36,406 nucleotides of DNA from Candidatus Accumulibacter vicinus. Lineage in GTDB: Bacteria; Pseudomonadota; Gammaproteobacteria; Burkholderiales; Rhodocyclaceae. Of the stretch, positions 7,842 to 16,257 are shown one piece after another (position 1 is the first letter of the stretch; every line of letters begins with the position of its first letter). The translations under genes and the position numbers were made by a program. The notes beneath the pieces are model-generated. The model was not told the DNA's origin, did not search any database, and saw only the letters and a program-made list of their open reading frames with translations. Location of the stretch: contig DIME01000011.1 in assembly GCA_002425405.1 (NCBI GenBank), positions 1-36,406 on the forward strand. Reading direction: 5' to 3'.

Positions 7842-8807
7842 TCAGCCAGCCAGTCCAAGACTGTCAAGATAACGTTCGGCATCGAGTGCCGCCATGCAGC
7901 CGCTGCCTGCCGAAGTACAGGCCTGTCGGTAGATGTAATCCTGCACATCGCCGGCAGCGAAGACGCCGGCGACCGACGTTGCCGTGGCATTGCCGTTTTG
8001 CCCGCACTGGGTCAGCAGGTAGCCGCCCTGCATGGCCAGCTGGCCGACAAACAAGTCGGTATTCGGTTTGTGGCCAATGGCGATGAAGACCCCCGCCAGC
8101 GGCAGGTCTTCGGTATGGCCGGTCAGCTTGTCGCGGATGCGCATGCCGGTCACGCCGGACTGGTCACCGAGCACTTCGTCCAGCGTGCAGTTCCAGCGGA
8201 TCGTCACCTTGCCGGCTTTTTCCTTGGCAAACAGTTTGTCGTGCAGTATTTTTTCACCGCGCAGCTTGTCGCGGCGATGCACGAGGGTGACGTGACTGGC
8301 GATGTTTGCCAGGTACAGTGCCTCTTCGACCGCGGTATTGCCCCCGCCGATGACGGCGACCGGTTGGTCACGATAGAAGAAACCATCGCAGGTGGCGCAG
8401 GCGGAGACGCCGCGGCCAGCAAAGGCTTCTTCGGACGGCAGGCCCAGATACTGGGCCGAAGCACCGGTGGCGATGATCAGGGCATCGCAGGTGTAGGCAC
8501 CCGAATCGCCGATCAGCACAAACGGCTTTTCGGTCAGCCGGGCGGTATGGATATGGTCGAAGAGGATCTCGGTTTCAAAGCGGCGAGCATGCGCTTCGAA
8601 ACGCTGCATCAGCTCTGGCCCCTGCACGCCCTGTGCGTCGGCCGGCCAGTTGTCCACGTCGGTCGTGGTCATCAACTGCCCACCCTGGGCCATGCCGGTG
8701 ATCAGCACTGGTTTGAGGTTGGCGCGTGCCGCATATATGGCGGCGGTATAGCCGGCGGGCCCGGCTCCAAGGATCAGCAGGCGGCAATGGCGGGTGGCTT
8801 GGGTCAT
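7842..8807 (-). CDS. trxB: Thioredoxin reductase
   Basis: The 321-residue flavoprotein reduces thioredoxin with NADPH. The FAD-binding motif GAGPAGYTAA lies at residues 12-21, the redox-active disulfide CATC at about 137-140 (in ACATCDGFFYRDQ), the NADPH motif GGGNTAVEEALYLA at about 155, and the C-terminal FAD motif GVFAAGDVQD at about 283. The length matches bacterial low-molecular-weight TrxB. It is transcribed divergently from the Crp/Fnr regulator across a 163-bp intergenic region. Confidence 0.96.
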   Translation of the reverse strand: MTQATRHCRLLILGAGPAGYTAAIYAARANLKPVLITGMAQGGQLMTTTDVDNWPADAQGVQGPELMQRFEAHARRFETEILFDHIHTARLTEKPFVLIGDSGAYTCDALIIATGASAQYLGLPSEEAFAGRGVSACATCDGFFYRDQPVAVIGGGNTAVEEALYLANIASHVTLVHRRDKLRGEKILHDKLFAKEKAGKVTIRWNCTLDEVLGDQSGVTGMRIRDKLTGHTEDLPLAGVFIAIGHKPNTDLFVGQLAMQGGYLLTQCGQNGNATATSVAGVFAAGDVQDYIYRQACTSAGSGCMAALDAERYLDSLGLAG

Positions 8808-8890
8808 TTCGATGGGCTCTGGTCGTGGGTCACGGAAAAATTATAACCGGCAACGCTGGCCCCTTCGCGGCCAAGTTCATTGCGGCAGTG

Positions 8891-8919
8891 CTTCGAAAAT
8901 CTTCGAGGTGCCTTATAAT
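8891..8919 (+). promoter_or_regulatory. Probable sigma-70 promoter for the Crp/Fnr gene
   Basis: A perfect TATAAT lies at 8914-8919, with CTTCGA at 8891-8896 as a weak -35 element 17 bp upstream. It sits about 50 bp before the regulator's start and points toward it. Confidence 0.55.
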
Positions 8920-8970
8920 CGCGGCGCAAGCCCTTGATAGAAATCACTTCACTTGATGAAAGAATGGCCC

Positions 8971-9681
8971 ATGAACACTGCCGTTGAGCAACCTAGGAGA
9001 GGACCCAGCCTGACTTTGCTGCACAGCATCCCGATATTTGCCGGCGTTCCCGATGCACAACTCGAACAGATCGCCAAGGTCGCCTTCCATCGTCGGGTAC
9101 CACGCCAGACCACCATCGTCCGCGCCGGCGACAGTACCGATTCGCTCTATGTGCTGATCAGCGGCGGCGCCAAGGTGCTCAACAGCGACGAAGAGGGACG
9201 GGAAGTGATTCTGACCCTGCTTGGCCCCGGCGAGTTCTTCGGAGAAATGGGGCTGATCGACGGCAGCCCGCGTTCGGCCGATGTCATGGCCACCGAGACC
9301 TGCGAATTGCTGGTCATTACCAAGAACGACTTCAAGCGCTGCCTGGCCGAAAACTTTGACCTTTGCCTCAATATCATGAAAAGCCTCGTGCAGCGTTTGC
9401 GCGAAGCCGACCGCAACATCGAGAGTCTGGCACTGCTCGACGTCTACGGCCGCGTTGCCAAGTTGCTGATCGATTTTTCCGAAGAGGAGCGCGGTCAGCG
9501 CGTGATCCGGCGACGGCTGACCAAACAGGATATTGCCAAGATGATCGGCGCCTCACGCGAGATGGTCAGTCGAGTCATGAAGGATCTCGAAAACCGCGGT
9601 TACTTCCGGGTCGAAGAAGGCCGGACCGTGATTCTCGAAAAACGCCTGTCTTCCCCGACAGGTCCCGCTTCCCAACCGTAA
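8971..9681 (+). CDS. Crp/Fnr-family transcriptional regulator
   Basis: A 236-residue protein with an N-terminal cyclic-nucleotide-binding fold (about 15-130). It contains ILTLLGPGEFFGEMGLIDGS followed by PRSADVMATE, and then a long dimerisation helix. The C-terminal winged helix-turn-helix has LTKQDIAKMIGASREMVSRV as its recognition motif. The N-terminal cysteine cluster of FNR is absent, so it is not an iron-sulfur oxygen sensor of that type. The pocket keeps the Gly-Glu of CRP-like proteins, but the ligand is unknown. ATG at 8971 is chosen; ATG at 8956 would add five residues. ftsK starts 25 bp downstream, so the two may be cotranscribed. Confidence 0.87.
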   Translation: MNTAVEQPRRGPSLTLLHSIPIFAGVPDAQLEQIAKVAFHRRVPRQTTIVRAGDSTDSLYVLISGGAKVLNSDEEGREVILTLLGPGEFFGEMGLIDGSPRSADVMATETCELLVITKNDFKRCLAENFDLCLNIMKSLVQRLREADRNIESLALLDVYGRVAKLLIDFSEEERGQRVIRRRLTKQDIAKMIGASREMVSRVMKDLENRGYFRVEEGRTVILEKRLSSPTGPASQP

Positions 9682-9706
9682 CTCCCTACTACTCCAGAAC
9701 CCACTG

Positions 9707-12310
9707 ATGGCTTTGCTGAACAAACTTGCCGGCAGGATGCCCTTGCCGTCCAGGGCACCGAGTCCGCTCCCGGAAAAAATCGCCGCCCTCCTGCAGGAGT
9801 CGCGATGGCTGGTCCTGATCGTTGTCGCCACCTTCCTGGCGCTTTCGCTGTGGGGCTACCATCCATCCGATCCCGGCTGGTCGCACGCCGTACACACCGC
9901 AACTCTGCACAACCCGGCTGGCCGTAGCGGCGCCTGGCTGGCCGATTTGATGCTTTTTGTCTTTGGCTTTTCGGCGTGGTGGTGGATCGTTCTGCTGCTG
10001 GTCTTTGTCTGGTGGGGGTATCGACGTCTCGAAGGCCAGCACCCGACCGACCGACGTCCGCTGTACATTTGCCTGGCCGGCTTTCTGGTCCTGATCATCG
10101 CCAGCAGCGGACTCGAGAACCTGCGTTTCTATACGCTCAAAGCAATGCTGCCGGTTGGCCCCGGCGGCGTCATCGGCATCGAACTCGGCGCTTTGGTCGT
10201 GCGTTATCTGGGTTATACCGGTGCGACGCTGACCCTGTTCGCTCTGCTGATGCTTGGCTGGAGCATTTTCTCCGGAATGTCGTGGATTACCACGGCCGAA
10301 CGTGCCGGCGCACTCCTGGAAGCGATCGTCGTGGGCATCTACCAGTGGCTCGAACGCCGGAAGGACCGGCGCATCGGACGCGAAGTCGCACGCGAGCGTG
10401 AGGCCGTCATCGAGGGCGAGAAGAAGCGCGGCGAATCGCACGAACCCACGCTGACCAGTTCCCGCCCGCTCCCGGTCAAGACCGGGAAACGCAGCCAGGA
10501 ACCGACCCTGAACGACGAGCGCGACCTACTTGCGCCGCTACCGCCCACAGCGGGCAAACCCATCGACGACGAGCCGATCTTGCACGACGATCTCGACCCG
10601 CCTGCATCGCTACGGCCAGGAACCGGCACGCCCATCGATGACGACGAGCCGATCCTGCACCGCGAGCTTGACTTGCCTGCATCGACACGACCAGGAGCCG
10701 GCACGCCCATCGATGACGAGCCACCCCTGACCGAAGCTCCCAAAACCATCGCGCCGCTGCTGTCAAACGGGGAAAAACGGACCGAACGTGGGCGACCGCT
10801 GCCGCTCCCGGAAGCCATCGAAGCGCCCCCGTTGCCGCCTGTGCATCTGCTTGAACCAGCCCCCTTGCAGAGCAGTCGGGTCAGTCCCGAGACGCTTGAA
10901 TACACCTCACGTCTGATCGAGCGAAAACTCGCCGATTTTGGCGTGCATGTGGCGGTCACCGCCGCCTATCCCGGGCCGGTGATCACGCGTTACGAAATCG
11001 AGCCGGCGGTCGGCGTGAAGGGTGCCCAGATCCTCAATCTGGCCAAGGATCTGGCACGCTCGCTATCGCTGGTGTCGGTGCGCGTCGTCGAGACGGTCCC
11101 GGGCAAGTCGTCGATGGCACTTGAACTCCCGAATCCCAAGCGGCAGGTGGTCCGCCTGCTGGAAATCATCTCCAGCAAGGAATATCACGACATGGACTCG
11201 CCGCTGACGATGACGCTGGGCAAGGATATCGGCGGCCAACCACTGGTCGTTGACCTGGCCAGGATGCCGCATCTGCTGGTGGCCGGAACGACTGGATCGG
11301 GCAAATCGGTCGGCATCAACGCGATGATCCTTTCTCTGCTCTACAAGGCCGGGCCAGACCAGGTGCGGCTGATCCTGGTCGACCCGAAGATGCTCGAACT
11401 GTCCATCTACGAGGGCATCCCGCACCTGCTCGCACCGGTGGTGGTGGACATGAAACATGCCGCCAACGCCCTCAACTGGTGCGTTGGCGAAATGGACAAG
11501 CGCTACAAGCTGATGTCGGCAATGGGCGTTCGCAATCTGGCTGGCTTCAATCAACGCATCCGTGATGCTGCGAAGAACGGCGAGAAAATCGCCAACCCGG
11601 TGTCGCTGACCCCGGATCACCCCGAACCGCTGTCCTGTCTGCCGTTCATCGTGGTGGTCATCGACGAACTCGCTGATCTGATGATGCTTTCCGGCAAGAC
11701 CGTCGAGCAACTGATCGCCCGTCTCGCGCAGAAGGCGCGCGCCTCGGGAATCCATCTGATTCTGGCGACGCAGCGACCATCGGTCGATGTGATCACCGGC
11801 CTGATCAAGGCCAACATACCCACCCGCATCTCCTTCCAGGTGTCGTCAAAGATCGATTCACGCACCATCCTCGATCAGATGGGAGCTGAAACCCTGCTCG
11901 GCCAGGGCGACATGCTCTACCTGGCACCTGGGACCGGCTATCCGACACGCGTCCATGGCGCTTTTGTCGCCGACGAAGAAGTGCATCGGGTGGTCGACTA
12001 CCTGAAAAAAACGGGGGTTCCGGATTACGTCGAGGGCGTTCTTGCCGGGTCTGGGGCAGACAACGAAGGCGATGACGCCAGCGGTGGCGAAAGCCAGGAG
12101 AGCGATGGCGAAGCCGATCCGGTCTATGACCAGGCGGTCGAAGTGGTGCTAAAGAATCGCCGTGCATCGATTTCGCTGGTACAGCGCCACTTGCGCATCG
12201 GCTACAACCGCTCGGCGCGCTTGATCGAAGCCATGGAAAAAGCCGGGCTGGTTTCTGCCATGGATGCCCGTGGCGGTCGCGAAGTCCTGGCCCGCAGGGA
12301 AGAGGAATGA
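9707..12310 (+). CDS. ftsK: DNA translocase FtsK
   Basis: An 867-residue septum-located DNA pump that clears and aligns chromosome termini for XerCD recombination. Four membrane helices lie in residues 34-186. A charged, proline-rich linker (about 225-385) contains tandem repeats. The motor follows, with Walker A GTTGSGKS at about 526 and Walker B VVVIDELADLMM at about 646. The C-terminal gamma winged helix (about 805-867) contains RRASISLVQRHLRIGYNRSARL, which reads KOPS sites. The linker is much shorter than in E. coli FtsK, as is usual in betaproteobacteria. lolA starts within its stop codon (ATGA), so the two are translationally coupled. Confidence 0.96.
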   Translation: MALLNKLAGRMPLPSRAPSPLPEKIAALLQESRWLVLIVVATFLALSLWGYHPSDPGWSHAVHTATLHNPAGRSGAWLADLMLFVFGFSAWWWIVLLLVFVWWGYRRLEGQHPTDRRPLYICLAGFLVLIIASSGLENLRFYTLKAMLPVGPGGVIGIELGALVVRYLGYTGATLTLFALLMLGWSIFSGMSWITTAERAGALLEAIVVGIYQWLERRKDRRIGREVAREREAVIEGEKKRGESHEPTLTSSRPLPVKTGKRSQEPTLNDERDLLAPLPPTAGKPIDDEPILHDDLDPPASLRPGTGTPIDDDEPILHRELDLPASTRPGAGTPIDDEPPLTEAPKTIAPLLSNGEKRTERGRPLPLPEAIEAPPLPPVHLLEPAPLQSSRVSPETLEYTSRLIERKLADFGVHVAVTAAYPGPVITRYEIEPAVGVKGAQILNLAKDLARSLSLVSVRVVETVPGKSSMALELPNPKRQVVRLLEIISSKEYHDMDSPLTMTLGKDIGGQPLVVDLARMPHLLVAGTTGSGKSVGINAMILSLLYKAGPDQVRLILVDPKMLELSIYEGIPHLLAPVVVDMKHAANALNWCVGEMDKRYKLMSAMGVRNLAGFNQRIRDAAKNGEKIANPVSLTPDHPEPLSCLPFIVVVIDELADLMMLSGKTVEQLIARLAQKARASGIHLILATQRPSVDVITGLIKANIPTRISFQVSSKIDSRTILDQMGAETLLGQGDMLYLAPGTGYPTRVHGAFVADEEVHRVVDYLKKTGVPDYVEGVLAGSGADNEGDDASGGESQESDGEADPVYDQAVEVVLKNRRASISLVQRHLRIGYNRSARLIEAMEKAGLVSAMDARGGREVLARREEE
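10490..10723 (+). repeat. Tandem 24-25-codon repeats in the FtsK linker
   Basis: Two close copies (10559-10630 and 10631-10705) encode units beginning PIDDEPIL and ending PGTGT or PGAGT. A degenerate unit precedes them from about 10490 and a partial unit follows. The units are acidic and proline rich, so they should be disordered and act as a spacer. Confidence 0.8.
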
Positions 12311-12921
12311 TTCGCCGCACTCTCCTCGCCGCCGCCTGCCTGCTGGCTGCCCAGGCAGCCGACGCCGGAGCGATCGACAAGCTGCACCAGTTCCTCGAAT
12401 CAACGCGGACGGTACGCGCCGATTTCGCGCAGACGGTGGTGACCAAGAACGGACGCCAGGCGCAAGCGTCTAGCGGCGTCATGATGTTTTCCCGCCCAGA
12501 CAAGTTTCGCTGGCAGATCAAGAAGCCCTATAGCCAGTTGCTGGTGGGTGATGGCGAGAAAATCTGGATCCATGATCCGGATCTGCGCCAGGTGACGGTC
12601 AGGAATGCTGGCACGGCGATCGGCGGGACGCCGGCGGCACTGCTCGCCGGAGATAGTGCGATCGAAAGGAACTTCACCCTGCGCGAAGCGGGTGATCATG
12701 ATGGGCTGGAATGGCTCGAGGCGATTCCCAAAGCGCAGGACAGCGGCTTCGAGAAGGTCCGTCTCGGTTTTGCCGATAAGGAGCTCAGGGCAATGGAGTT
12801 GTTCGACAGCCTCGGCCAGATCACCTTGCTGCGCTTTGTTCACCTTGAGCGCAATCCGCCCCTGGCTCCTTCGCTATTCCGCTTCGTCCCGCCGGCCAAT
12901 ACCGATGTGATTGGTGAATGA
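12307..12921 (+). CDS. lolA: Outer-membrane lipoprotein chaperone LolA
   Basis: A 204-residue periplasmic carrier that takes lipoproteins from LolCDE to the outer-membrane receptor LolB. The signal peptide covers about residues 1-21. The mature part has the LolA pattern: LHQFLESTRTVRADFAQTV, then GVMMFSRPDKFRWQIKKPYSQLLVGDGEKIWIHD split across strands 2-5, and DKELRAMELFDSLGQITLLRF. The length matches the family. It overlaps the ftsK stop by 4 bp. The ftsK-lolA order is conserved in many proteobacteria. Confidence 0.95.
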   Translation: MIRRTLLAAACLLAAQAADAGAIDKLHQFLESTRTVRADFAQTVVTKNGRQAQASSGVMMFSRPDKFRWQIKKPYSQLLVGDGEKIWIHDPDLRQVTVRNAGTAIGGTPAALLAGDSAIERNFTLREAGDHDGLEWLEAIPKAQDSGFEKVRLGFADKELRAMELFDSLGQITLLRFVHLERNPPLAPSLFRFVPPANTDVIGE

Positions 12922-12936
12922 GCGGTCCGCAGTCGC

Positions 12937-12964
12937 TTGACTTGAAGTTCCAGCCCCGTATAAT
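12937..12964 (+). promoter_or_regulatory. Consensus promoter for the tRNA-Val gene
   Basis: TTGACT at 12937-12942 and TATAAT at 12959-12964 are separated by 16 bp and sit 41 bp before the tRNA 5' end. It is one of the best sigma-70 matches in the window. Confidence 0.8.
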
Positions 12965-13005
12965 GCGCACTTCCTTGGAGTCGTCAGCAATGTTGATTTC
13001 GATGA

Positions 13006-13082
13006 AGGCGCGTAGCTCAGCTGGTTAGAGCACCACCTTGACATGGTGGGGGTCGTTGGTTCGAGTCCAATCGCGCCTACCA
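13006..13082 (+). tRNA. tRNA-Val (anticodon GAC)
   Basis: A 77-nt cloverleaf with an encoded CCA end. The acceptor stem AGGCGCG pairs perfectly with CGCGCCT. The D arm is GCTC...GAGC, and the anticodon stem CCACC/GGTGG frames the loop TTGACAT. The T arm carries GTTCGAGTC. Anticodon GAC reads GUC and GUU valine codons. It has its own promoter and a terminator 78 bp downstream. Confidence 0.96.
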
Positions 13083-13159
13083 AGTGCATCGTCAGTGCCG
13101 CTTTGGCATTTCGCGGATGCCCTTGGGAAAAGTATTCAATCGCAAGAACTCATCAACAG

Positions 13160-13180
13160 GCCGCCTACAGGCGGCTTTTT
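13160..13180 (+). terminator. Rho-independent terminator after tRNA-Val
   Basis: Stem GCCGCC / GGCGGC with a TACA loop is followed at once by five T residues (13176-13180). Between this and dksA (13181-13440) I see no gene. Confidence 0.85.
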
Positions 13181-13440
13181 CGTTGACTGCCGATGGGTCG
13201 CGTGCGCACCGGACATGCGAAAAAGTTCATCGCTGGCCTGAATCCAGGCTGCGCCGCTGCCGGGCTGTGCGACCATCGGTTCCAGGCTATGCTGCTGACG
13301 CGCGATGCGCTAACATGGATCGCTGAAGCCAGAAGCCAGGCGGACGACTGTCACGCCATCCGAATGGGTGAGCCGAGGTCAGGCCGGCGTACTCAAGCGC
13401 TTTCCCTGATCGATGGTCAAACAGAAACTGAAGGAGAGAG

Positions 13441-13875
13441 ATGAACATGGACAAGCTTGCCGGACGAGTTGACGCAGAAACCGAGGCGATGCTGTTGTCC
13501 GCCCCGCCGGAACAATACATGTCGCCCGAGCAACTGGCTTTTTTCCGCCGGCGGCTGCTCGAAGAAGAACAGGCCTTGCTTTTGGCGGTGAAGAAGACGG
13601 CTGGCCACCTCCAGGAGAGCGCAACCAGTTCCGACTGGAACGATCGTGCCAGTGCCGAGGAAGAGCACACCCTTGAGCTGCGCGTTCGCGACCGCGAAAG
13701 AAAACTGCTCCAGAAAATTCGCGAAGCCCTGAAACGCATTGATGAAGGCAACTATGGCTGGTGCGAGGAAACCGGCGATCCGATCGGCCTTCCCCGGCTG
13801 CTGGCGCGACCAACGGCGGCCCTCTGCCTCGAAGCCCAGGAGCGACGTGAACTGGTGAAGCGCCGTTTTGGCTGA
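13441..13875 (+). CDS. dksA: RNA polymerase-binding factor DksA
   Basis: A 144-residue DksA/TraR-family protein. It acts through the RNA polymerase secondary channel, with ppGpp, to adjust initiation at rRNA and amino-acid promoters. The coiled coil (about 33-110) carries the tip motif SDWNDRAS with its two aspartates. The C-terminal zinc-finger fold has only two of the four canonical cysteines: NYGWCEETG (second Cys replaced by Thr) and TAALCLEAQ (fourth Cys replaced by Ala). Cysteine-poor DksA proteins are common in beta- and alphaproteobacteria and may not depend on zinc. GAAGGAGAGAG precedes the ATG. Confidence 0.94.
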   Translation: MNMDKLAGRVDAETEAMLLSAPPEQYMSPEQLAFFRRRLLEEEQALLLAVKKTAGHLQESATSSDWNDRASAEEEHTLELRVRDRERKLLQKIREALKRIDEGNYGWCEETGDPIGLPRLLARPTAALCLEAQERRELVKRRFG

Positions 13876-13881
13876 TTTCCA

Positions 13882-14766
13882 ATGCCACAGATTACCGCCA
13901 ACAATCTTCAGATCGAATACGAATCCTTCGGTGCCGAGTCGGCGCCGGTGATCCTGCTGATCATGGGGCTGGGCGCGCAATTGGGGCGCTGGAACACCGA
14001 ACTCTGTGAGGCACTCGTCGCCCGCAACTATCGCGTGCTCCGTTTCGACAACCGCGATTGTGGTCTGTCAAGCAAACTCGACGCAGCCGGCATTCCGGAA
14101 GTGGGCCGGGCACTGCGCACCGGCACACCGTTGGTCGCACCCTACACGCTTGAGGACATGGCGGCGGACAGCGTCGGTCTGCTCGATGCACTCGGGATCG
14201 AAAAGGCGCATATCGTGGGGGCGTCGATGGGCGGCGCGATCGCGCAGATTGTCGCGGCACGCTATCCGCAGCGCACACTGTCGCTGACCAGCATCATGTC
14301 CACCAGCAGCCACCCCGACCTGCCGCCACCGACGCGCGAGGCTGCACAGGCGTTGATGGCCCCCCTGCCGCCGACACGTGACAAGGAAGCGCTGATCGAA
14401 GACGCCATCCGACGCCAGCTAGCCGTCGCCAGCCCCGATTTTCCGAGTTGTCCGGAACGTTTGCGGGAAGTGCTCAGCGAAGAGCATGCGCGCGGCTTCC
14501 ACCCGCCTGGGGTAGCGCGGCAATTGGCGGCCTTTCTGGTCAGTGGTGACCGGCGTGCGTTGCTGGCAACGATCAAGGCGCCCACACTGGTCTTGCACGG
14601 GGCCGAGGATCCATTGATTCCGGTTGCTTGTGGCTACGACGTGGCAGCGCACATCCCGGGCGCGAAGATGCGGGTGATCGAGGGACTCGCGCATGATCTC
14701 CCGCTGGCCCTCACCGAGGTGTTCGCCGATGCGATTGCCAGCGTGGCACAAGCGGCGGAACGCTGA
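13882..14766 (+). CDS. Alpha/beta-fold hydrolase
   Basis: A 294-residue protein of the alpha/beta hydrolase 1 family. The oxyanion region is LLIMGLGAQLGRW (about 29-41), and the strand RVLRFDNRDCGLSS is characteristic. The nucleophile elbow VGASMGG places Ser at about 114. The acid is probably in LHGAEDPLIP (about 240) and the base in GLAHDLP (about 272). No signal peptide is seen, so it should be cytoplasmic. The GLGAQLGRW form resembles esterase/lipase and aclacinomycin-methylesterase-like members, but the substrate cannot be predicted. It follows dksA after 6 bp and may be cotranscribed. Confidence 0.85.
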   Translation: MPQITANNLQIEYESFGAESAPVILLIMGLGAQLGRWNTELCEALVARNYRVLRFDNRDCGLSSKLDAAGIPEVGRALRTGTPLVAPYTLEDMAADSVGLLDALGIEKAHIVGASMGGAIAQIVAARYPQRTLSLTSIMSTSSHPDLPPPTREAAQALMAPLPPTRDKEALIEDAIRRQLAVASPDFPSCPERLREVLSEEHARGFHPPGVARQLAAFLVSGDRRALLATIKAPTLVLHGAEDPLIPVACGYDVAAHIPGAKMRVIEGLAHDLPLALTEVFADAIASVAQAAER

Positions 14767-14820
14767 TCTACCCGCGCTTGCCGTTCCCTCTGCCGCTGCC
14801 CCCCGTACATTGACTGTAGG

Positions 14821-16257
14821 GTGCTTGCGGACGCCCCGGCACAGCAGCCAGTGAACGCCATTCTCGCATCCGAACCGTTGATTTTTATCGACCTGGAAAC
14901 CAGCGGCGCCAATTTCGCGAACGACCGGATCATTGAAGTCGGCCTGATCGAAGTGGACGCGAATGGCGCACATGAATGGAGCGTCCTGGTCAATCCAGAA
15001 ACGCCGCTTTCTTCTTTCATCACCGGGCTCACCGGCATCGATGACGCGATGCTCTGCTCTGCCCCCACGTTTCGGCAACTTGCACCGATACTGCTCGACC
15101 GGCTGCGCGGACGCTTGTTGATTGCGCATAATGCGCGCTTCGACTACGGTTTCCTGAAAAGCGAGTTCGCACGGCTCGGCGTGGATTTTCGGGCATCCAG
15201 CCTGTGTACGGTCAAGCTCTCACGCAAGCTGTTTCCCGAGCATCACCGCCACAACCTCGACACCCTGATGATGCGGCATGGCCTCCGCGTTGCTGGCGCT
15301 CGTCACCGTGCGCTGGCCGATGCGCGCGCGCTCTGGGACTTGTGGCAGTGCTGGCATCAGCAACTGCCTGCCGCAACCATCGAAAGCGCGGTCGCGGCGA
15401 TTGTCGGTCGCCCCGAGTTGCCACCGCAGATCGACGCTGCGCTGATCGATGACCTGCCCGAAGCGGCAGGTGCTTATGCGTTTTACGGCAGGGACGGTCG
15501 CCTGCTGCTGAGCCAGCGCAGCAGCAATCTCCGCCAGCAGGTCCTGGCACATTTCACGCCGGACAAACGCGACACGGCCCTGATCCGCGACATCTGGCAG
15601 GTCGGGTGGCGTGCTGCAGCCGGTGAGTTTGGCGCGCGCCTGCACCAACTCGAACTCGCCCGCTCGGTGCCAGAGGCCCACGCGGCGGCCAATGGACTCT
15701 GTTCGTGGCAACTACGGCAACACGCCCAGGGCGATTTTCGGCCGCAACTGGTTTTTTCCGAGGACATCGATTTTGCGCTTGCCGACGATCTGTTCGGCCT
15801 GTACCCGGCTCGTCGCGAAGCGCTGCGCAGCTTGCGCACGCTCGCTGACGCACACCGCCTGTGCTACCGGCAGCTCGGGCTTGAAGAAACAGGACCAGGG
15901 GAAGCCTGCACCGCCTACCGGCAGAAGAACTGCCGCGGCGTCTGCATCGGCAAGGAAAGCACCGGATTGCACAGCGCCCGCCTGCTGACCGCAATCGCCA
16001 AGTTCAGGGTCAGGACCTGGCCCTACCAGGGAGCAGTGGTTCTGATCGAGCGAGATGGATTCGGCATGCGCGAGGACCTGCACCTGATCGATCGCTGGCG
16101 CTTGCTGGGCACGCTGCACAGCGAAGAAGCCCTGCAGGTACGTCTGGCTGATGGCCCGACTGCGAGCCCTTTCGACCCCGATATCTACCGGCTCATCCAC
16201 AAGGTTCTGCAGGCGGGCAAGCTGCGCGTGCGCCCCTGCCCAGGGTTCTCACTTTGA
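14821..16257 (+). CDS. DnaQ-like 3'-5' exonuclease fused to a Cho/UvrC-type nuclease region
   Basis: A 478-residue fusion. Residues about 20-180 are a DEDDh exonuclease: FIDLETSG (Asp, Glu), LIAHNARFDYGFL (Asp) and HRALADARAL (His, Asp). Residues about 205-290 align with the N-terminal GIY-YIG region of Cho/UvrC, but the first motif reads GAYAFYG and the second is degenerate (LLLSQRSSNLR). The cysteine patch CTAYRQKNCRGVC near 370 is typical of Cho-like proteins. Such fusions are annotated as exonuclease-UvrC hybrids in repair. The start is a GTG at 14821; a GTG at 14851 is an alternative, and neither has a clear ribosome site. Confidence 0.83.
   Translation: MLADAPAQQPVNAILASEPLIFIDLETSGANFANDRIIEVGLIEVDANGAHEWSVLVNPETPLSSFITGLTGIDDAMLCSAPTFRQLAPILLDRLRGRLLIAHNARFDYGFLKSEFARLGVDFRASSLCTVKLSRKLFPEHHRHNLDTLMMRHGLRVAGARHRALADARALWDLWQCWHQQLPAATIESAVAAIVGRPELPPQIDAALIDDLPEAAGAYAFYGRDGRLLLSQRSSNLRQQVLAHFTPDKRDTALIRDIWQVGWRAAAGEFGARLHQLELARSVPEAHAAANGLCSWQLRQHAQGDFRPQLVFSEDIDFALADDLFGLYPARREALRSLRTLADAHRLCYRQLGLEETGPGEACTAYRQKNCRGVCIGKESTGLHSARLLTAIAKFRVRTWPYQGAVVLIERDGFGMREDLHLIDRWRLLGTLHSEEALQVRLADGPTASPFDPDIYRLIHKVLQAGKLRVRPCPGFSL

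Noticed and set aside
10490..10723. CRISPR array or mobile repeat in ftsK
   Set aside because: The repeats are in frame, code for similar peptides and have no spacers.
13181..13440. Small plus-strand frames between the tRNA terminator and dksA
   Set aside because: They have no ribosome sites or recognisable motifs and overlap each other; the stretch looks like dksA leader DNA.
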